Below, piece after piece: positions 59,392 to 61,665 of a stretch of DNA of 61,665 bases (its first letter is position 1; every line of letters starts with the position of its first letter). The DNA is from DASUZD01 sp036377055 (GTDB taxonomy: Bacteria > Actinomycetota > Thermoleophilia > Gaiellales > Gaiellaceae). The stretch is from positions 1-61,665 of the forward strand of contig DASUZD010000007.1 of NCBI GenBank assembly GCA_036377055.1, given 5' to 3'. The position numbers were made by a program, and so were the translations under genes. Below the pieces are notes generated by a model, which did not search any database, was not told where the DNA came from, and worked only from the letters and a program-made list of their open reading frames with translations.

Positions 59392-59949
59392 TCAGGCCGG
59401 CGCAGCCGCCCGGACGACGCCGAGCTGCTGCATCAGTCCGAGGGCGTCCCAGTTCGTCCACGACTCGATGATCCGACCGTCGGCGATTCGGTCGATCGTG
59501 ATGCCGGTGACCGTCGCCTGCTTGCCGGTCGCGGCCATGCCCCAGAACTCGCCCTTGTTCGTTCCGACCGCGCTCCAGCGCGTGCAGACCGAGTCGTCCT
59601 CGGCGATCTGCGATTCGATCCGGATCTTCAGGTCGGGGAAGCCGGCGCGGTAGCCGCCCGCGGCCGCCTTCAACCCCTCGGGCCCATGCGTGGGCTCGGG
59701 CAGCGCGGGGTCGTAGCCGACGGCTTCCGGCGCGACCAGCTCGTCCGCGGTCTCCATCCGGCCCTCGCTGAAGACCTCCTCGATCAACCGCCGCGAGATC
59801 TGCTTGTTCTGCTCGCTCATCTCCTCCCTCCTCTCGGCCTGCGCCCGTCGCCGTGTCCCCAGCCACGCCGCGACGCCGACGCCGGTCGCCGCAGCGAGGG
59901 ACCACATGGCGACGAGCCGACCCTTGCGCCTCTTGGCTCGTCCCGCCAT
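59392..59949 (-). CDS. SnoaL-like (ester cyclase type) protein with optional membrane anchor
   Basis: 185 residues from ATG 59949. Residues 1-43 hold a basic start and a hydrophobic helix (MWSLAAATGVGVAAWLG). Residues 44-185 form a SnoaL-like alpha+beta barrel: NKQISRRLIEEVFSEGRMETADELVAP, GPEGLKAAAGGYRAGFPDLKI, MAATGKQATVTGITIDRIADGRIIESW. ATG 59820 starts exactly at the barrel and is preceded by GAGGAGGGAGGAG; ATG 59949 also has GGAGGT. Both starts look usable, giving an anchored and a soluble form. Small-molecule or polyketide-like ligands are typical; the ligand here is unknown. Confidence 0.65.
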   Translation of the reverse strand: MAGRAKRRKGRLVAMWSLAAATGVGVAAWLGTRRRAQAERREEMSEQNKQISRRLIEEVFSEGRMETADELVAPEAVGYDPALPEPTHGPEGLKAAAGGYRAGFPDLKIRIESQIAEDDSVCTRWSAVGTNKGEFWGMAATGKQATVTGITIDRIADGRIIESWTNWDALGLMQQLGVVRAAAPA

Positions 59950-60020
59950 AGCACCTCCATCGCAGACGGGGCGAGCCTAGTCCCGTGCACGGGCGGCGAC
60001 AAGGGCGCACAATCTGCGCT

Positions 60021-60647
60021 TTGCGCTCCGAGCTAAGAGATGTTGCGCCGGGCCTCTGGGTCTGGCAGGTCGAGCACCCCGACTGGCGCCCCGGCCTCGC
60101 CTGGGGGCCGGTCGTGTCCTCGACGTGCGTCGCCTCCGGCGGCGAGGTCGCCGTGCTCGATCCGCTCGCGCCGCCCGAGGACGCGACGGAGGTCTGGGAG
60201 CGGCTGGACGCGCAGCCGCCGACGCTCGCGGTCGTCCTCAAGCCCGACCACGTCCGCGACGTGGACCTCTTCGTCAGGCGGTATGGGGCACGTGCCTTCG
60301 GGCCGAGCCTGTTCTGGCGCGACGACATCCCCGAGACGGAGCTCGAGCCGATCGAGACGGCGAGCGAGCTTCCGGGCGGCCTCGTCGCGCTCTACGACGG
60401 CCGCGGGAAGAACGAGACGCCGCTCTGGCTGCCCGAGCAGCGCGCGCTCGTGTTCGCCGACGCACTGACGGCGCCGGACGGCGAGCTGCGCGTCTGGGCG
60501 ACGCCGTGGCACGAGGAGCGCGCGCTCCCGGCGCTCCGCGCGCTGCTCGAGCTGCCGTTCGAGCACGTGATCGTCGCTCACGGCGACCCTGTGCACGACC
60601 GCGCGGCGTACGAGCGCGCGCTCGAGCTCCCGCCCTGGTCGGGCTGA
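60021..60647 (+). CDS. metallo-beta-lactamase-fold-like protein without metal site
   Basis: About 208 residues. DVAPGLWVWQVEHPDW, GGEVAVLDPLAPPEDA and a late FEHVIVAHGDPVHDRAAYERAL have the outline of an MBL-fold protein. The HxHxDH loop is missing; the equivalent reads LKPDHVRDVDLF, so hydrolase activity is doubtful. TTG 60021 is preferred because CACAAT lies 7 nt upstream and the typical N-terminus begins there; GTG 59985 is an alternative with no signals. The next gene starts 6 bp downstream. Confidence 0.55.
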   Translation: MRSELRDVAPGLWVWQVEHPDWRPGLAWGPVVSSTCVASGGEVAVLDPLAPPEDATEVWERLDAQPPTLAVVLKPDHVRDVDLFVRRYGARAFGPSLFWRDDIPETELEPIETASELPGGLVALYDGRGKNETPLWLPEQRALVFADALTAPDGELRVWATPWHEERALPALRALLELPFEHVIVAHGDPVHDRAAYERALELPPWSG

Positions 60648-60653
60648 CGACCG

Positions 60654-61043
60654 ATGCGCGACCCGTTCGATCCGACGGACGCCGAGCTGCGGGCCTGGGC
60701 ACAAAGCGGCGATTTCGCCCCGATGGAGGACTGGGACCTCATCATCGCCGAGCCCCTACGCGCGCCGACGCTGATCGACCTCGCGGCGGATGGGCCGCCC
60801 GAGTCGCGCGAGTTCTTCCTCCGTTGCCTCTACTTGCTCGTCGGAGACGCCGTCCGGAGCGGGTTCAACTCCGCGCCGAAGGAGGATGTCGAAGCCGTGC
60901 TCGTAGGCGCCGAGCCGGCAGCTCGCGAGAGCGTGTCGATCGCGCTCTGGCTCGCGCGCAGCCGGCGACTCCTCGAGCACCCTGAGGAGTTCCAGTACGA
61001 CGCGTGGTGCGGCGGCGGGCTCGCTCGCCCTCAGGCGCGCTAG
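60654..61043 (+). CDS. protein of unknown function
   Basis: A 129-residue protein, largely helical (DPTDAELRAWAQSG, MEDWDLIIAEP, FFLRCLYLLVGDAVRS, ESVSIALWLARSRRLLEHPEEF). No membrane segment is certain. It follows the MBL-like gene by 6 bp and is probably co-transcribed with it. No family recognised. Confidence 0.55.
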   Translation: MRDPFDPTDAELRAWAQSGDFAPMEDWDLIIAEPLRAPTLIDLAADGPPESREFFLRCLYLLVGDAVRSGFNSAPKEDVEAVLVGAEPAARESVSIALWLARSRRLLEHPEEFQYDAWCGGGLARPQAR

Positions 61044-61063
61044 CGAACGGACACGGTATGCGG

Positions 61064-61441
61064 CTACTTCCCGCTGCGCTCGATCAGCTCTACGCGGTAG
61101 CCGTCGGGATCGCGGACGAAGCACAAGCGGTTCCCGCCCTCGCGGATCCGATACGGGGGCCGTTCCGGCTCGATCCCCTGCTCTCGAAGCTGCGCCAGGG
61201 TCGCATCCAGAGCGTCGACCGTGAGCGCGATATGCCCGTACCCGGTGCCTAGCTCGTAGGAGTCGACGCCGAAGTTGTAGGTCAGCTCCAGCCGGTCCCC
61301 GTCGCCCGGCAGCCCCATGAAGACGTTGATCGCTTCGTCGCGGATCGGCAGCCTTCGCCGCTCCTCGAAGCCGAGCGCCTTGTAGAAGGCAACCGACCGG
61401 TCCGGATCGGTGATCCGGTAGCACGTGTGGATCAGCTCCAC
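61064..61441 (-). CDS. lactoylglutathione-lyase-like (glyoxalase) protein
   Basis: A 125-residue vicinal-oxygen-chelate protein. IHTCYRITDPDRSVAFYKALGFEE opens the first module; LELTYNFGVDSYELGTGYGHIALTVDALD and FVRDPDGYRVELIE hold the further metal ligands (His and Glu). This arrangement matches glyoxalase I. GTG 61441 is chosen because TAGTGT (61454-61449) lies 7 nt upstream; the frame is open further but the extension is Arg/Ser-rich and unlikely. Actinobacteria often lack glutathione, so the thiol used may be mycothiol or another. Confidence 0.8.
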   Translation of the reverse strand: MELIHTCYRITDPDRSVAFYKALGFEERRRLPIRDEAINVFMGLPGDGDRLELTYNFGVDSYELGTGYGHIALTVDALDATLAQLREQGIEPERPPYRIREGGNRLCFVRDPDGYRVELIERSGK

Positions 61442-61469
61442 GACGCGGACACTACTGGGGCGGCGTGCT

Positions 61470-61665
61470 TCAGAAGCGCTCGAACGAGCCCGACGTCCGC
61501 GCCTGCCGCTCGAAGACACGCAGCAGGAGCACTCCGACGGTGAAGTAGGCGGCTGCGATCCCCAGCTCGGCGCCGAGGAGATTGCCGACGCTGCCGACGC
61601 TTGCGCCGTTCACCACCTTCCGCGCAGCCTCTATCCCGTGCGTCAACGGGACGCCGGACGCGATC
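61470..61665 (-). CDS. ABC-2 type permease, C-terminal part
   Basis: The frame enters from the right edge and ends at TGA 61472-61470, giving 65 residues. IASGVPLTHGIEAARKVV is the last-loop signature of ABC-2 drug-exporter permeases (PLTHGIEA), and a final membrane helix (LGIAAAYFTVGVLLLRVF) ends it, followed by a short polar tail. The rest, and probably an ATPase partner, lie outside the window. Confidence 0.65.
   Translation of the reverse strand, partial: IASGVPLTHGIEAARKVVNGASVGSVGNLLGAELGIAAAYFTVGVLLLRVFERQARTSGSFERF

Overview
The window is uniformly GC-rich. Many genes start with GTG, neighbouring genes often overlap by GTGA, ATGA or TGATG, and many genes have a TANNNT-like -10 hexamer only 6-9 nt before the start codon, as in leaderless transcripts. 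Together with tandem DUF5317 genes, a giant AfsR/BTAD-type regulator, HD-GYP proteins and an intein-split dnaB, this points to an Actinomycetota chromosome, most likely class Thermoleophilia. The lineage is inference; no rRNA gene is present.

Layout. 1-1 kb: tail of an unknown gene and a secreted protein. 1-8 kb: an unusual cluster with a minus-strand run of six coupled genes (PqqD/RRE protein with a conserved C-terminal tail, HPr-kinase-like protein, glycosyltransferase, two NTP_transf_5 proteins, NAD-dependent epimerase) and a divergent second HPr-kinase-like protein plus second glycosyltransferase. 8-12 kb: ion-channel-like membrane protein and a polyamine-type ABC transporter operon (XRE-cupin regulator, binding protein, two permeases, no ATPase). 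12-17 kb: cyclic-di-GMP region with an HD-GYP protein, a GGDEF+HD-GYP protein, two DUF5317 membrane proteins and two nearly identical 32-residue peptides, each preceded by the same C-run/G-run DNA box and the same hairpin around the ribosome binding site. 17-24.5 kb: AfsR-like STAND regulator, MFS exporter, two tandem 30-residue peptides ending in the same 13 residues and driven by promoters with SARP-style heptamer repeats, an alpha/alpha-toroid protein and a phosphopantetheinyl transferase.

24.5-37.7 kb: GT-C-like membrane glycosyltransferase, a 2300-residue RHS polymorphic toxin, then a decaying array of displaced RHS tips and presumed immunity genes duplicated at a 2520-bp offset. 38-45 kb: housekeeping genes (rpmE, a primary-type sigma factor apparently starting at CTG, a histidine phosphatase, a 22-residue membrane peptide, an amidase, an AIM24 protein, rpsF-ssb-rpsR-rplI). 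A 564-bp gene-free gap rich in near-consensus DnaA boxes precedes the intein-containing dnaB. 48-56.5 kb: purA, mobA, fdhD and the translationally coupled purD-E-B-C-S-Q operon. 56.5-61.7 kb: small unknown proteins, an intradiol dioxygenase, a cysteine-synthase-family enzyme, a SnoaL-like protein with two plausible starts, an MBL-like protein, a glyoxalase and the end of an ABC-2 permease.

The three strongest candidates for undescribed systems are the twin SSWGG peptides next to the AfsR-like regulator and exporter, the duplicated peptide/DUF5317/HD-GYP module, and the PqqD-tail/HPr-kinase/NTP_transf cluster.
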